Positions 28,686-38,718 of a DNA stretch of 64,000 nt are shown here, piece after piece (positions within the stretch are counted from its first letter, which is position 1; the number at the start of each line of letters is the position of its first letter). Source of the DNA: Apricaphanius iberus (taxonomy: Eukaryota > Chordata > Actinopteri > Cyprinodontiformes > Aphaniidae); assembly GCA_028564705.1 (NCBI GenBank), contig JAPXFQ010001411.1, positions 323,501 through 387,500 on the forward strand, written 5' to 3'. Made by a program: the position numbers and the translations under genes. The notes beneath the pieces are model-generated. The model did not search any database. It worked only from the letters and a program-made list of their open reading frames with translations, and was not told where the DNA came from.

Positions 28686-29163
28686 ATGCTGTGTATTCTT
28701 TACAGGATGGATCTAAAGGAACGTGCCTGTAACCTTTACATAAATCTAAGGTTGTGAGGTATCTGGCCTTCCCAAGTCCTTCAAGCAGTTTTTCAATGCG
28801 TGGCATGGGATAAGAGTCAAAACAGGAAATACTGTTGAGCTTTCTTAAGTCTGAACAGAATCACAGTTGTGTTGAGTCCTTTTTAGGAACAAGCACAATG
28901 GGGTTTGACCCCTTACTTCTTTGATAGCTCAATCACTCCCATCTCCAACATTGCTTGAACCTCTTTTTTTAATGGTTCCACCATTCGTTCTGGAATCCTG
29001 TAAGGCTTGAGGTTATTTTATGTTTTATGACATCAGTTCGGCCTCGTACATCCGAGAATAGAGATGGAAAAGATGGCTTCACCTCATTCAGCTGATCCCA
29101 CTGCTCTTCAGTCAGATGCTCAGAAGCTACTTTGGATTTTGCTGCATCTCTGGATGGACTCAT
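28612..29163 (-). pseudogene. Gmr1-like element: RT N-terminal and fingers region, catalytic palm deleted
   Basis: Pieces in order on the minus strand: FPSLFSDVRGRTDVIKHKI (29.1 kb, RT N-terminus), SNPIVLVPKKD and DLRKLN (28.8-28.9 kb, with a stop between them), MPRIEKLLEGLGKARYLTTL, DLCKGYRHVPLD (first catalytic Asp) and KEYTAF. After KEYTAF the sequence jumps, near 28690, to the RT/RNase H connection. The YxDD box and thumb are gone. RT therefore follows integrase but is dead. Confidence 0.8.
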
Positions 29164-29211
29164 CTCTTCCTCCCCAACCTCAAAAATGCCACTGTCTTCT
29201 GGTTGAACATC

Positions 29212-29616
29212 TTAAACCATCATGATCTGCTTCACAGCTGGTCCTGGAACATTTTTCTCATGGTATTCTTTCAACAGGTTCACATGAAGTACTTGCTTTG
29301 ATTTTTGTTTGTCTGCACAGATGATTTCATATGTCACTCGACCTGTTTTTCTATGCACAATGTACGGTCCTTGCCATTTAGCTAGTAGCTTACTTGGTCC
29401 AGTAGGCAAAAGTACTAAAACTTTCTGGCCAGTCTTCAGCTCTCTTTCACAGACATATTTGTTGTACCATACCTTTTGTTTGTGTTGTACCATACCCTGT
29501 ATGTTTCCAGTTTGTCTCTCATTTTGTAGTATGTAGGAGACGATGTTTGTTGGTGAAGCCACTTCTGTGGGTCCCTGTGCCACTCCAGCCACCCAGCTCT
29601 CCTTCAGGATGTCCAA
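29212..29616 (-). pseudogene. Gmr1-like element: integrase C-terminal domain
   Basis: Contains KVWYNKYVCERELKTGQKVL, LLAKWQGPYIVHRKTGRVTY and VLHVNLLKEYH. This is the GPY-type C-terminal fold of Gypsy integrases that binds DNA. It follows the integrase core in the same orientation, separated by a damaged stretch (29617-29738), and it precedes RT. Confidence 0.8.
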
Positions 29617-29738
29617 AGGGCCTCTGACTTGCCTTCCATAGAGAGGTTCAAAAGGAGAAAAAAATAATTGAAGCCTTTAGTACTTCTCTATTGGCAAACA
29701 AAAGAAAAGGCAACCATTTATCCAAGTTTTTACCAGTG

Positions 29739-30398
29739 TCAGGAATAAACTTTCTTCAATGTACCATTAAATCGTTCCACTAAACCATGTGTTTCTGGAT
29801 GGTATGGACATGTACGAATACCTTTTACCCCAAGTTGGTTATACAGGGTTTTGATCAAGTGCGACATGAAATTAGTACCTTGATCTGTTAGGATCTCCTC
29901 TAGGATGCCAACTCTGGAAAAAAGATCTACAAAACACCGGACAATGTGTTTGACCTGAAGGGAACGTAATGGATAGACATCTGGGTATCCGGTTGCATAA
30001 TCACAAATGACTAATGCATATTTATGCCCACTAGTGCTCTTGGGTAATGGGCCGATGATGTCTATGGCTAGTCTCTTATAAGGTACATCCATTATTGGTA
30101 AATTTTGTAGTTGGGCTCTGTCTGACACTTTGGTGGGAGCAACTAGTTCACAATCATGACAGGTTTTGCAATAATAAGCAACATCTTTGTACATTCCTGG
30201 CCAATAGAACCTCTGAGCAATACGATTGTATGTTTTTGGCTGTCCTAGATTCCCTGACCAAGGTACAGTATGAACCAAATGTAAGATTACTGAACGGTAC
30301 TCTTTAGGCACCACAAGTCGGGGTTCATCAATATCAGCAAGATACAACAGTTTACCCTTTATGATAAAAGGTTCTCCATCCAAACTTTTAGTCCCCAT
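29739..30398 (-). pseudogene. Gmr1-like element: integrase zinc and catalytic core
   Basis: Joins element cDNA to host DNA. The HHCC domain shows His at 40/43 and CKTC at 77-80, but the His of the usual GHLG is Asn (SGNLGQPKT). The catalytic triad is Asp113 (AIDIIGPLP), Asp172 (LTDQGTNF) and Glu208 (HGLVERFNGT), with DD35E spacing. 220 codons are open. It starts directly downstream of the protease and linker and upstream of RT, which is the key structural feature of this element. The C-terminal domain follows at 29212-29616 out of frame. Confidence 0.85.
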
Positions 30399-30434
30399 TG
30401 CTTTTCATTCACCATCTACTTCCTGTGCTTTGAG

Positions 30435-30698
30435 TTAAATAGGTTTTAAAGATGAATCATTTTCTTGGCTCTCTTCAAAGGTATTGGGGATTTGCCACTG
30501 AAGATCAATGGGTGGAGTAATTGGCAAAGCAGGTTCAGCAAGTTTTGACCTACACTTACACTTATTTTTTTCCTGTCTCCTTTGTTGTCTTGTTTTCCTG
30601 GTTTTACTTACAATTTCATACAAATCATCCTCTGCATCTGGCAGTGGTTCTAAACCCTTTTTCATAGATCTTGTAATGACTGCACAGGATAATGCCAC
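30435..30698 (-). pseudogene. Gmr1-like element: protease-integrase linker
   Basis: A basic/acidic low-complexity segment (KTRKTRQQRRQEKNKCKC) between protease and integrase. No catalytic motif is visible. It overlaps the protease end by a few codons in another frame, so a frameshift lies near 30.68 kb. Confidence 0.5.
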
Positions 30699-31003
30699 AG
30701 AGTTTGTTGAACCAAGCTATCCAAAATTGGCAAGTCTTCCCCAAGAACTACATCATATGCTAACTGGTTCAAAACCCCAACAATTAACAAAAATGCTTGG
30801 CCCTCTACTTCTATGGTAACATCTGCAGTTGGATAATCTTTCTGACATCCATGAACACAGGTAATGTTTACAGGCCTATTGAAGTCAGACAGTACATTGT
30901 TCAAAATAGATTTTACCAGAGTTTGTGAACTACCAGTGTCTGCTAGAGCCTTTACTGCTCTGCCATTTACTTTCAACTCCACCACATGCTTATGAGGAAT
31001 CAA
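30662..31003 (-). pseudogene. Gmr1-like element: aspartic protease
   Basis: A retropepsin-type protease that would process the polyprotein. The active-site block is VKALADTGSSQTLV, with Asp22-Thr-Gly. The second conserved block is YDVVLGEDLPIL near residues 88-99 (the LG motif after the flap). About 113 codons are open, the usual size of the domain. Confidence 0.8.
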
Positions 31004-31051
31004 ACTATCAGACTATTCCTGATCATGTTCTTTGGCAGGTAACACATGCAG

Positions 31052-31477
31052 CTATACCATTTTAGGTTTTCTTGGTGGACAAAAAGGAGCTTTGTGACCA
31101 GGCTGCTGACAGTGATAACAGATGAGGTTAAACTTTGGACTGGCGTAAACAGGCTTTTTACCACCTTTAATGTTCAAGGTTTCAACACTAGGTATACCTG
31201 GAGATTTTACCTCCACAAACGTTGGTGGTCCCACAGCAATCCTTGACTTTGCTGGTTCCTGGTGAGCAGCTAGGTAGCGTTCAGCCAGATTTGCTGCTTC
31301 CTCTCCTGTCTTTGGATTGTTCTTCACCCAGGTGCGGACGTCTGGTTGAAACACACGTAGATACTGCTCCAAGATGATGTTTTCTCCAATCTCCTCCTTA
31401 CTCCGATTGTCTGGCCGCATCCTTCGCTTGTAGAGTCCCTTTATGTGATTGTAGGTTTCCTGTACAGTCTCTCCCAC
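31052..31477 (-). pseudogene. Gmr1-like element: gag C-terminal half (SCAN-like core + zinc knuckle)
   Basis: ILEQYLRVFQPDVRTWVKNN and EEAANLAERYLAA resemble the SCAN domain core, which is known to derive from Gmr1-type gag. A CCHC knuckle follows (CYHCQQPGHKAPFC). Gag packages RNA. It is separated from the N-terminal half by a frame break at 31.48-31.62 kb. Confidence 0.8.
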
Positions 31478-31617
31478 TGGTACACTGGTGCTTCAGAACC
31501 TGTATCTGTAAGTCTCTTCTGTCACATTGAACTTAGACAACACAGCAGCTTTAATAGCATCATATGAGTCAGACTGATCTTCATCCATGCCAGCATAAGC
31601 CTCAAGAGCTTTTCCAG

Positions 31618-32217
31618 TCAGCAATGTGACCACTCTAGCAACCCATTCAGCTGGTGGCCATCCCCATGTCTTAGCTTACACTCAAATCGTACAAATAAGC
31701 TTTCAGGATCCTCACCCTCCTTGAAGTCAGGTATTCTAGGTTCACCTCCATGGATCCTGCCCACTCTTTGTGCTGCAGTGCTTTGTGCCATCTGCAGCTG
31801 AGGTTGTGCAGGCAGTCGTAATGGAAAACGAGGATCAGCTGAGTGTCCAAGAGCTCCTTGAGGTGGCTCTCCTGCTGACGCCTGAGGCATTTGGACCTCT
31901 CGCTTTGGAAAAGTTTCTGTTGTAGAAGTGTCAGTCTGGACAGAAGGCTCAGGAGGTTCAGGATATAGTTCATGCTGCAGTTTTGGTATGGTACTGCTCA
32001 ACTGTTTAATCTGCTAAAACAGTATGGCTTCATTTCGCTTTGAACAGCGCATGAACTCTCTCATTTCATCAAATATGTCAGGTTCAGAAAGTTCTTTACT
32101 CACAGCACCAACTGTAGTCTGTTTAGGCCGTACCACTGGTTCAAAATCCTCTTCACCAGCTGTGGCTCCTTCAGGAGGTGTATCTGGCTCCAGTGTTCCA
32201 CATTCTGTTTCTTCCAA
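31618..32217 (-). pseudogene. Gmr1-like element: gag N-terminal half, one in-frame stop
   Basis: 32014-32217 and 31618-32001 are two parts of one frame separated by a TAG near 32012. The N-terminus is acidic (DIFDEMREFMRCSKR), followed by a Pro/Gln-rich stretch and then RIPDFKEGEDPESLFVRFE, a typical entry into the gag capsid-like core. The frame is lost near 31.62 kb and resumes as the SCAN-like part. Confidence 0.7.
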
Positions 32218-32254
32218 GTCAGCAAGGGGGCTTCTCCTTGTCCCACAGGTTCTT

Positions 32255-32645
32255 CAATTCAATTTCAATTCCGTTTATTTATATAGCGCCGTTTCACAAC
32301 AGATGTCATCTCAAGGCACTTTACAAGAAGAGTTATTACAATACAATGTTTAATGTAGAAATTAGAGAACCACAGAAGATTGCGTCGTGTAATTCTCAGC
32401 AATCTCTCACACTGAGCAAGCATGAAGTGACAGTTGAAAGGAAAAACTCCCTTTTAACAGGAAGAAACCTCCGGCAGAACCAGGTTCAGCACAAGCGGTC
32501 ATCTGCCGAGACCGTCTGTGGTTTGGAGAATACAGAACAGAGATACAGAACAGAGATGCAGAACAGAGACGCAAAAAGAACAACAGAACTGATGCAGAAG
32601 TTTGTTGTAGGACGTGGAGAACTTTCTGTCACTGCAATGCCATCT
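32255..32645 (-). repeat. GGCGCTATATAAATAAA-family repeat inserted in the Gypsy leader
   Basis: Starts TTCAATTCAATTTCAATTCC and TTATATAGCGCCGTTTCACA and contains GAAAAACTCCCTTTTAACAG. It is an inverted, longer copy of the repeat at 8830-8990. It lies between gag and the primer-binding site. Confidence 0.75.
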
Positions 32646-32686
32646 TAGTCAGGGTCTTCCACATCCTAGTCCTCTCATTTCTGTAC

Positions 32687-32702
32687 CCCACTTCTGACAC
32701 CA
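32687..32702 (-). promoter_or_regulatory. Primer-binding site, tRNA-Leu type
   Basis: The minus strand has TGGTGTCAGAAGTGGG one base inside the 5' LTR. This is complementary to the 3' end of vertebrate tRNA-Leu(CAA), CCCACTTCTGACA plus CCA. Confidence 0.8.
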
Positions 32703-32703
32703 C

Positions 32704-32973
32704 TGTCACACAGTCAAGTGTAGTGAGGACAAAGGAGTCGACATGCTGACTTGGTTGACGAGCAAATTAAAAAACTGTTTATTATCTTCTGGACAAAAAA
32801 AACTGAAAAATCCAGCAGTTTTCAAGATGGCCACTCATCCATCGTTCTTTCAGTATCAGTCACTTTCAGAGAGTCTCCCTGCCACACCTAGCAGTCCACC
32901 TATATACCCTCAGACCCCACCTCCAATTCAGGTCAACCTCAGCTTTTCACAGGATAAAAGAAATGTTAACATT
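32704..32973 (-). repeat. Gmr1-like element: 5' LTR, inner (3') part
   Basis: Ends CTGTGTGACA on the minus strand, so the LTR is TGTTAAG...GTGACA. It is continuous with 36527-36815 when compared with the unsplit copy at 11709-12105; the split is at AACATT/ATTCATG. Confidence 0.85.
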
Positions 32974-34742
32974 GAATGCTTTTTTTAAATTTATTTCAAA
33001 CATATGAATAATATATCACACTTTAAGCACTAAAAAAAGAAAAAACAACCTTTGTATGTTTGAAAAGGAGTAGGAAGAAGCATTAGCTTATTAACCGCTA
33101 CCCCTTCTCCACCTAGTACCTAGTACTATAGGTTATCTTACTTCCTGTATCCCGTTTTTTAGTTTGTTTTTTGTTAATACTCTCAACAAAACAATAACAA
33201 ACAAACAACAACACCATAGCAACTTGTGTCAAAATAAATACAATAAGTGACAAGTATGGTAAAAGTGTGAAAACCTTAATGTTTGTCATATCCATCTTCT
33301 TCCCTGTACCTTGCAAATACCATCTGTTGGTACCGCTGTTTGTATTTGCGCATGGATGGGCATTGCCTGAGCTCCTCTGCTATTTTGTTCCACAGTTTCA
33401 CTCCACAATTTGAAATACAAAAGGTTTTTAAAGTTGTGCGTGCATACAGTTGTTTTAGATTCAGTTCCCCCCTCAGATTATATCCCCCTTCTTTCGGGAA
33501 AAAAACATGCTTGAATATTTACTGGTAGTATGTTATTTGTTGCCCTGTACATGATTTGTGCTGTTTGAAAATGTACCAGATCAGTAAGTTTCAGTATTTT
33601 TGATTTTGAGAATAAAGGGTTTGTATGCTTTCTGTAACAGCTCTTGTGAATTATCCTGATTGCTCTTTTTTGCAGAATCAACAGTGGTTGTCAGCACTGA
33701 CCCCTGGGGGACGCCACAGGCAATGTCCAAGCAAGATGAACTATAGTCACCCAACTACACAAATTGACTCCGTCCCTTTAAATAACTCTCTATCCAGCGC
33801 AAAACCATCCCCCTGATCCCAAACCGTTCCAGTTTATTGATTAATATGTCATGATTGATTGTGTCAAAGGCTTTTTTGAGATCAATGAATATTCCAATTA
33901 CATATTGTTTATTTTCTATAGCATTCGTGATTACTTCTATTGATTCCATTAATGCCAGTGATGTTGAGCAGCTTGGTCTGAATATGTACTGATTATCAGT
34001 GAGTAATTTATGTTTGACTATGAATTTGTCTAATCAATTATTGAATACTTTCTCTAGAATTTTGGAAAATTGTGGTAGTAATGAGATGGGTCTGTAATTT
34101 GTGAATTGGTGTCTGTCTCCAGATTTATAAAGCGGTACAACTTTAGCTATTTTCATTTTACTTGGGAATTTGGCAGTTTGGAATGATAAATTACAGATGA
34201 AAGTTAGCGGTTCTGAAATCCCTTCAATAACTTTTTTCACAATTTTTATATCAATATTGTTGCCATCAGTAGATGTTTTATCTTTACATTTATTTACAAT
34301 ATCATTTATTTCTTTCTCTTCCACTGCTGTGAGGAACATTGATTTAGTATTTTGATCTAAAAGATTATCATTCCAATCCTGTGATGACAGGGGATCAGGA
34401 ATTTTTTTGGCCAGGTTTGGTCCAACACTCACAAACAACTGGTTAAAGCTAGTCACTATATCATCCATGATTCCTTTCTGATATAATTTTCTATGAAATT
34501 CTGAGGGTAGCATTGTCTAGAACCATTTTTGACAATGCTATTCAATATATCCCAGATTCCTTTAATATTCCTTTTATTTTTGTTAAGTATCTCATGATAG
34601 TATTCCTTTTCCCTTTTCCTTATAATACTGATTAATTTGTTCTTATATTTGTTGTATTTATTTTCAGCCTCTTTAGTTCTTTCTTTTATAAATTCTCTGT
34701 AGAGTGTATTTTTCTTTTTACAGGCATTCTGTAATCCCTTAG
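32974..34742 (-). mobile_element. 5'-truncated LINE (family A) inserted in the LTR
   Basis: The 3' end on the minus strand is ATGTTTGAAATAAATTTAAA at 32974-33000. Coding pieces run C-terminus to N-terminus with increasing coordinate. The 5' side stops at 34742, where an L2 tail is attached. The same family occurs at 58020-58300. Clade uncertain (jockey/CR1 group). Confidence 0.8.
33478..34513 (-). pseudogene. LINE family A ORF2 remnant (RT with deletion)
   Basis: In order on the minus strand: VVPLYKSGDRHQFTNYRPIS (34.1 kb), IGIFIDLKKAFDTINHDIL (33.87 kb, catalytic Asp block), GVPQGSVL (33.71 kb), then a deletion that removes the YxDD block, then QKRAIRIIHKSCYRKHTNPL and LKLTDLVHFQTAQIMYRATN (C-terminal domain). 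Several frame changes are present. Upstream coding (34520-34742) is the basic linker before RT. Confidence 0.8.
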
Positions 34743-36526
34743 TTTATCAGAATCAGAATCAGAATCAGAATCAGTTTATTGGCCAAGTATGTCACATACA
34801 AGGAATTTGACCCCGGCAAACTTTTTTCTCCAGTACAGAACTTGAATAAGTGAAATAAAAAAAGAAAAAAAAGAAAAATAAGAACAAAAATAAGTAAAAA
34901 TACAAATAAATATCAGATCGTAAATAATAAAGGATAATATATACACCAAGCCGGGGTTATTTTACAGTGAGTATGTACAGAAGTGCAGAGTTATAGTTTA
35001 TTGTTATGTGAGTGCACTCACACACTGTGACTAGACAGAGTTCGTCAGAGCGACAGCCTGGGGGAAAAAACTGTTTTTGTGTCGGGTGGTTTTGGCGTAC
35101 AACGCTCTGTAACGCCGACCTGAGGGGAGGAGCCTAAACAGATTGTGGCCAGGGTGTGAGGGGTCAGAGGTGATTTTCCTGGCCCGCTTCCTGACCCTGG
35201 CCCGGAATAGGTCCTGAATGGAGGGAAGATCGGTTCCTATGATCCTCTCTGCAGTCCTGACTGTTCTCTGCAGTCTGTCCTTGTCTTGCCTGGTGACGGA
35301 TCCGAACCAGACAGAGATGGATGAGGTCAGGACAGACTGGACTATTGCTGTGTAGAAGATGATCAGCAGCTCCTGGGGCAGGTTGAACTTCCTGAGCTGA
35401 CGCAGAAAGTACAGCCTTTGCTGGGCCTTTTTCCTTATTATGTTGATGTGTGAGGTCCACTTCAGGTCCCGTGTGATGGTGGATCCTAGGAACCTGAAAG
35501 ACTCCACTGTGGGGACTGGCTTGTTGAGGATCATGAGAGGAGATGTTGATGGTGGTCTCTTCCTGAAGTCCACTGTCATCTCCACAGTTTTGAGCGGGTT
35601 TAGCTCCAGGTGGTTCTGACTGCACCAGAGAACCAGCTGTTCCACTTCCTTTCTGTACACAGACTCGTCGCCGTCGCGGATGAGTCCAATGACGGTGGTG
35701 TCATCTGCAAACTTCAGGAGTTTCACAGAAGGGTCCCTCGACGTGCAGTCAGTGGTGTAAAGGGAGAAGAGCAGTGGGGAGAGAACACATCCCTGGGGGG
35801 CGCCGATGCTGAGGGAACGGGAGCTGGATGTGAACTTACCCAGTTTCACCTGCTGCCTCCTGTCAGTCAGGAAACTGGTAATCCACTGACAGGTGGATGG
35901 AGGCACGGTGAGCTGGGACAGTTTTTGGTGGAGGAGCTCTGGGACGATGGTGTTAAACGCAGAGCTGAAGTCCACAAACAGGACCCGAGCGTAGGTACCT
36001 GCAGAGTCTAGATGGTGCAGGATGTAGTGTAGAGCCATGTTGACGGCATCATCCACTGACCTGTTTGATCTGTAGGCGAACTGCAGGGGGTCTAGCAGGG
36101 GATCTGTGATGTCCTTCAGGTGGGTCAGTACCAGACGCTCAAAGGATTTCATGACCACAGATGTTAGGGCAACTGGTCTGTAGTCATTTAATCCAGTGAC
36201 TGGGGACTTCTTGGGAACCGGTATGATGGTGGAGCGTTTGAGGCAGGAGGGGACCTCACACAGCTCCAGGGAGTTATTGAAGATCTGGGTGAAGATGGGA
36301 GCCAGCTGGTCAGCACAGAATTTCAGAGAGGCTGGGGACACTCCGTCTGGTCCCTGAGCCTTTTTAATTTTCTGTCTCTGAAATAGCTGGCGCACGTCCT
36401 GTTCGCAGATCGTCAAGGCAGGTACGTGGGTGGTTTGGGGTGAAGCTGGGTCTTTTGTGATGGAGATGGTGGGGGAGGTGGGAGGTGTGAAAGTCCTTTC
36501 AAACCTGGAAAAGAAGTCGTTGAGGT
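34743..36526 (-). mobile_element. L2/Rex1-type LINE, 5'-truncated, young copy 2
   Basis: The TGATTC tail lies at 34745-34774 and the body runs to 36526. It is nearly identical to 9240-11020; differences seen include a C/T near 34811, an A-run length change and an A/G near 35946. Its truncated 5' end coincides exactly with the end of the insertion in the LTR. Confidence 0.9.
35031..36416 (-). CDS. L2-type LINE ORF2 fragment: reverse transcriptase (461+ aa)
   Basis: Same protein as residues 242-702 of the copy at 9522-11630, with no residue difference found. It carries LFVDFSSAFNTI, GAPQGCVLSPLLFSLYT, FADD and the SDPSHPGHNLFRLLPSGRRY terminus. The frame remains open upstream of the listed ATG to the truncation at 36526. 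No endonuclease remains, so it cannot retrotranspose itself. The absence of any stop fits a very recent arrival. Confidence 0.9.
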   Translation of the reverse strand: MTICEQDVRQLFQRQKIKKAQGPDGVSPASLKFCADQLAPIFTQIFNNSLELCEVPSCLKRSTIIPVPKKSPVTGLNDYRPVALTSVVMKSFERLVLTHLKDITDPLLDPLQFAYRSNRSVDDAVNMALHYILHHLDSAGTYARVLFVDFSSAFNTIVPELLHQKLSQLTVPPSTCQWITSFLTDRRQQVKLGKFTSSSRSLSIGAPQGCVLSPLLFSLYTTDCTSRDPSVKLLKFADDTTVIGLIRDGDESVYRKEVEQLVLWCSQNHLELNPLKTVEMTVDFRKRPPSTSPLMILNKPVPTVESFRFLGSTITRDLKWTSHINIIRKKAQQRLYFLRQLRKFNLPQELLIIFYTAIVQSVLTSSISVWFGSVTRQDKDRLQRTVRTAERIIGTDLPSIQDLFRARVRKRARKITSDPSHPGHNLFRLLPSGRRYRALYAKTTRHKNSFFPQAVALTNSV

Positions 36527-36815
36527 ATTCATGTCATCTTCAGACATTCTCTATCATTACGCAGTCTACATATAAACTCAATCCAATTTACAAATAATTA
36601 ATTCCATACGTTTCTTGAAAAGTTCTCCACTCAGGCATTTTAATATAAAAAGGCTGCATTTGAGGCGGGCTTCCTCTTTAGCTGCATCAAGATGGCTGCC
36701 ACAGAGGACACACCCTGAGGGTAACAAACAAACAATTCATATTTGACACAGAATACATTCACAGTCTTGAATTAATACTTTTTAGTTATAGAAAAACATA
36801 TTGCTTCTTAACAGA
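36527..36815 (-). repeat. Gmr1-like element: 5' LTR, outer (5') part
   Basis: On the minus strand it starts TGTTAAGAAGCAATATG and includes the CAGCCATCTTGATGCAGC stretch. It matches 28098-28198 for its first ~100 bp and 11967-12105 for the remainder. Confidence 0.85.
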
Positions 36816-37165
36816 CGGGCTGCACAGGTGGTAGCACTGTTGCCTTGCAGAAAGAAGGTCCTGGGTTTGAATCCCAGTCTGGGGTCTTTCTACATGGAGT
36901 TTGCATGTTGCATGGGTTACTTCCAGGTACTCCAGCTTCCTCCCACAGTCCAAAAACATGACTGTTAGGTTAATTTGTGTCTCTAAATTGCCCTTAGGTG
37001 TGACTCTGTTTGTGTGTGTATATGTGGTTGTCTGTCCTGTATTTCCTGGCATCACAGAGTCACCCACTGACATGGGTGACCCTGTGATCTCAACCTGTGA
37101 TTGCTGGAGCTAGGCACCAGTCCCTCAAGACCCTTCAAGGATTGAATGGAATAGGTAATGAATGG
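36816..37165 (+). repeat. tRNA-headed fish SINE-like repeat (GATGGATG tail)
   Basis: The head GGTAGCACTGTTGCCTTGCA and B box GGGTTTGAATCCC are followed by TTCCTCCCACAGTCCAAAAA and the tail GAATGGATGGATG. The same family lies reversed at 50376-50741. It directly abuts the LTR end. Confidence 0.8.
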
Positions 37166-37267
37166 ATGGATGTTACATAAGAAACTTGAAAAAAAAGAGT
37201 AAAATAAATTCCCACCATTATAACACTGCTTTAACTTGTTACTACTGTCAGTCCTCTGTAGACTGTA

Positions 37268-37600
37268 ATTCTAAATCAACCAATCAAACTTTATTTCATA
37301 CAAAAAAATGTAACTCAAAGTGCTTTACAGATTAAAAAGACCCCATATTCTCATCCCTTACCCACAAATATAAAAGCAATTATGACAATTAAGACCCCCC
37401 TTCCCCCAACCCATTCCCCAGTCACACATGCACACTAAAAAACAACTTAAGTAAACAGTGGACTGAGTTCAGGTGGGGCAGGTAAGGAAAGGCCATCAGG
37501 GGAGCCATCTGCCCCGAGAGTAGCTGATCCACGGCAGCAGCAGAGGAACCGACACAGGGAGCCCAATAAAATCGATAACAAATAAAATAATGAGATTATT
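37268..37600 (-). repeat. CAATCAAACTTTATTT-family interspersed repeat
   Basis: Begins ACCAATCAAACTTTATTTCA and AACTCAAAGTGCTTTACAG and continues with GGCAGGTAAGGAAAGGCCATC, a common teleost repeat. No coding is seen. Confidence 0.65.
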
Positions 37601-37701
37601 CATTTAAAATTTTATCTCTTCATCCAGTCTGTTAAGGAGTTGATCCATCTCAGCAGGGAAAGTTGTCCTCTTAGTGTGTTAGGGTTGAAGAAGCGTGGAT
37701 G

Positions 37702-38718
37702 TAGGGCTGGGATAATAATCAATAAATCAATTAATCGCATGATAGATGAAAATGAACCAAATAATTTTTCCGGCCTCAATATATCGCCATATGTATGCGT
37801 ATATTTGTCTCTCGCCTCCAAACACGCTGGATGACAAGAGGGTTCACTCTGTGCATCAGTCTCAGCATCTGGATGCGTTAGTGACTTAGCGGGATGAAAT
37901 CCAGGGAGTGAAGAATCTTGTCAGTCATTTAGGATCTTTGTATCTCTGAGAGGAAGCAGAGCAGTAAGCAGCAAGTTAGCCATGTGAGAAGAATGGAGAA
38001 CCTGCGTTCAGACGGCAAGCTTTGTCAGCATCAAGCAACGCCCACAAAGCGACTAGTTGTGCTGTGGTCAAGGACTGCAGTGGCAACATTTGTGTGAAGA
38101 TCAATCAGTCTTTTCTTCTCCAGGAAAAGACTGATTGCCAACAATCAGCTCCCTAACATCTGCCGGTTGAAAAGCTTGAAATGTTGACAGAGCCAACATG
38201 GTCTGTTAAGACATCTGTTTATATGGAACTCTTTACATTGTTACCGCTACCTCTTTTAACTGGATTTGTAGTGTCACATATTAGGTAAGGAAAGCAAGAA
38301 AGGTTAAGAAACTTAGGCTACATCTCTATTTTTATTATTATTATTGAAGTGCAGTTTTTTTTTGTTGGCACTGGATAGGCCATTGTATTTATTGTTTTAA
38401 GAGAGACATTGTATTTATTGTTTTAAGAGAGGATCTATTTTATTGTTTTTGGTGCAACCTTTTCTAACAGAGACAGAGTCCTTTTTTATTTTTATTTTAT
38501 TTTCATAGTGTTTTGTTTGTATTATATAAAAGTTCAGGTTCTGGACATTCCAATGTTTTATTGTTGCATTTTAGAGGGTTTACTTGCATTATTATGATAT
38601 TTTAACATTAAATAAGTGGTTATTTTGGTCGTGATGATGTCGACAATAATATCGTTTTTTGTCAATAATTTGTGGGACAATATATCTTCCAGCAAAATTT
38701 GTTATCATCCCAGGCCTA
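37702..38718. mobile_element. hAT-type non-autonomous element
   Basis: Imperfect inverted ends: TAGGGCTGGGATAATAA on the left, TAGGCCTGGGATGATAA on the right read inward. The flanking 8-mers CGTGGATG and CCTGAATG agree at 6 of 8 positions, consistent with an aged 8-bp hAT duplication. There is no transposase. It holds a 26-bp tandem pair (38381 and 38407) and a 13-bp perfect hairpin (38103-38136). Confidence 0.65.
38103..38136. repeat. Perfect 13-bp hairpin
   Basis: AATCAGTCTTTTC and GAAAAGACTGATT are separated by an 8-nt loop. It lies in the middle of the hAT-type element. Confidence 0.85.

Larger units (their letters stand above)
28098..36815 (-). mobile_element. Gmr1-like Ty3/Gypsy retrotransposon (order gag-PR-IN-RT-RH), defective
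   Basis: A minus-strand element with 5' LTR at the right (split by an insertion), primer site, leader (with a nested repeat), gag, protease, integrase, then RT and RNase H, polypurine tract and a truncated 3' LTR. Integrase lies before RT, the reverse of standard Gypsy order and diagnostic of the Gmr1 group. The gag has a SCAN-like core. Stops, frame changes and a deletion in RT make it defective. Confidence 0.85.
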
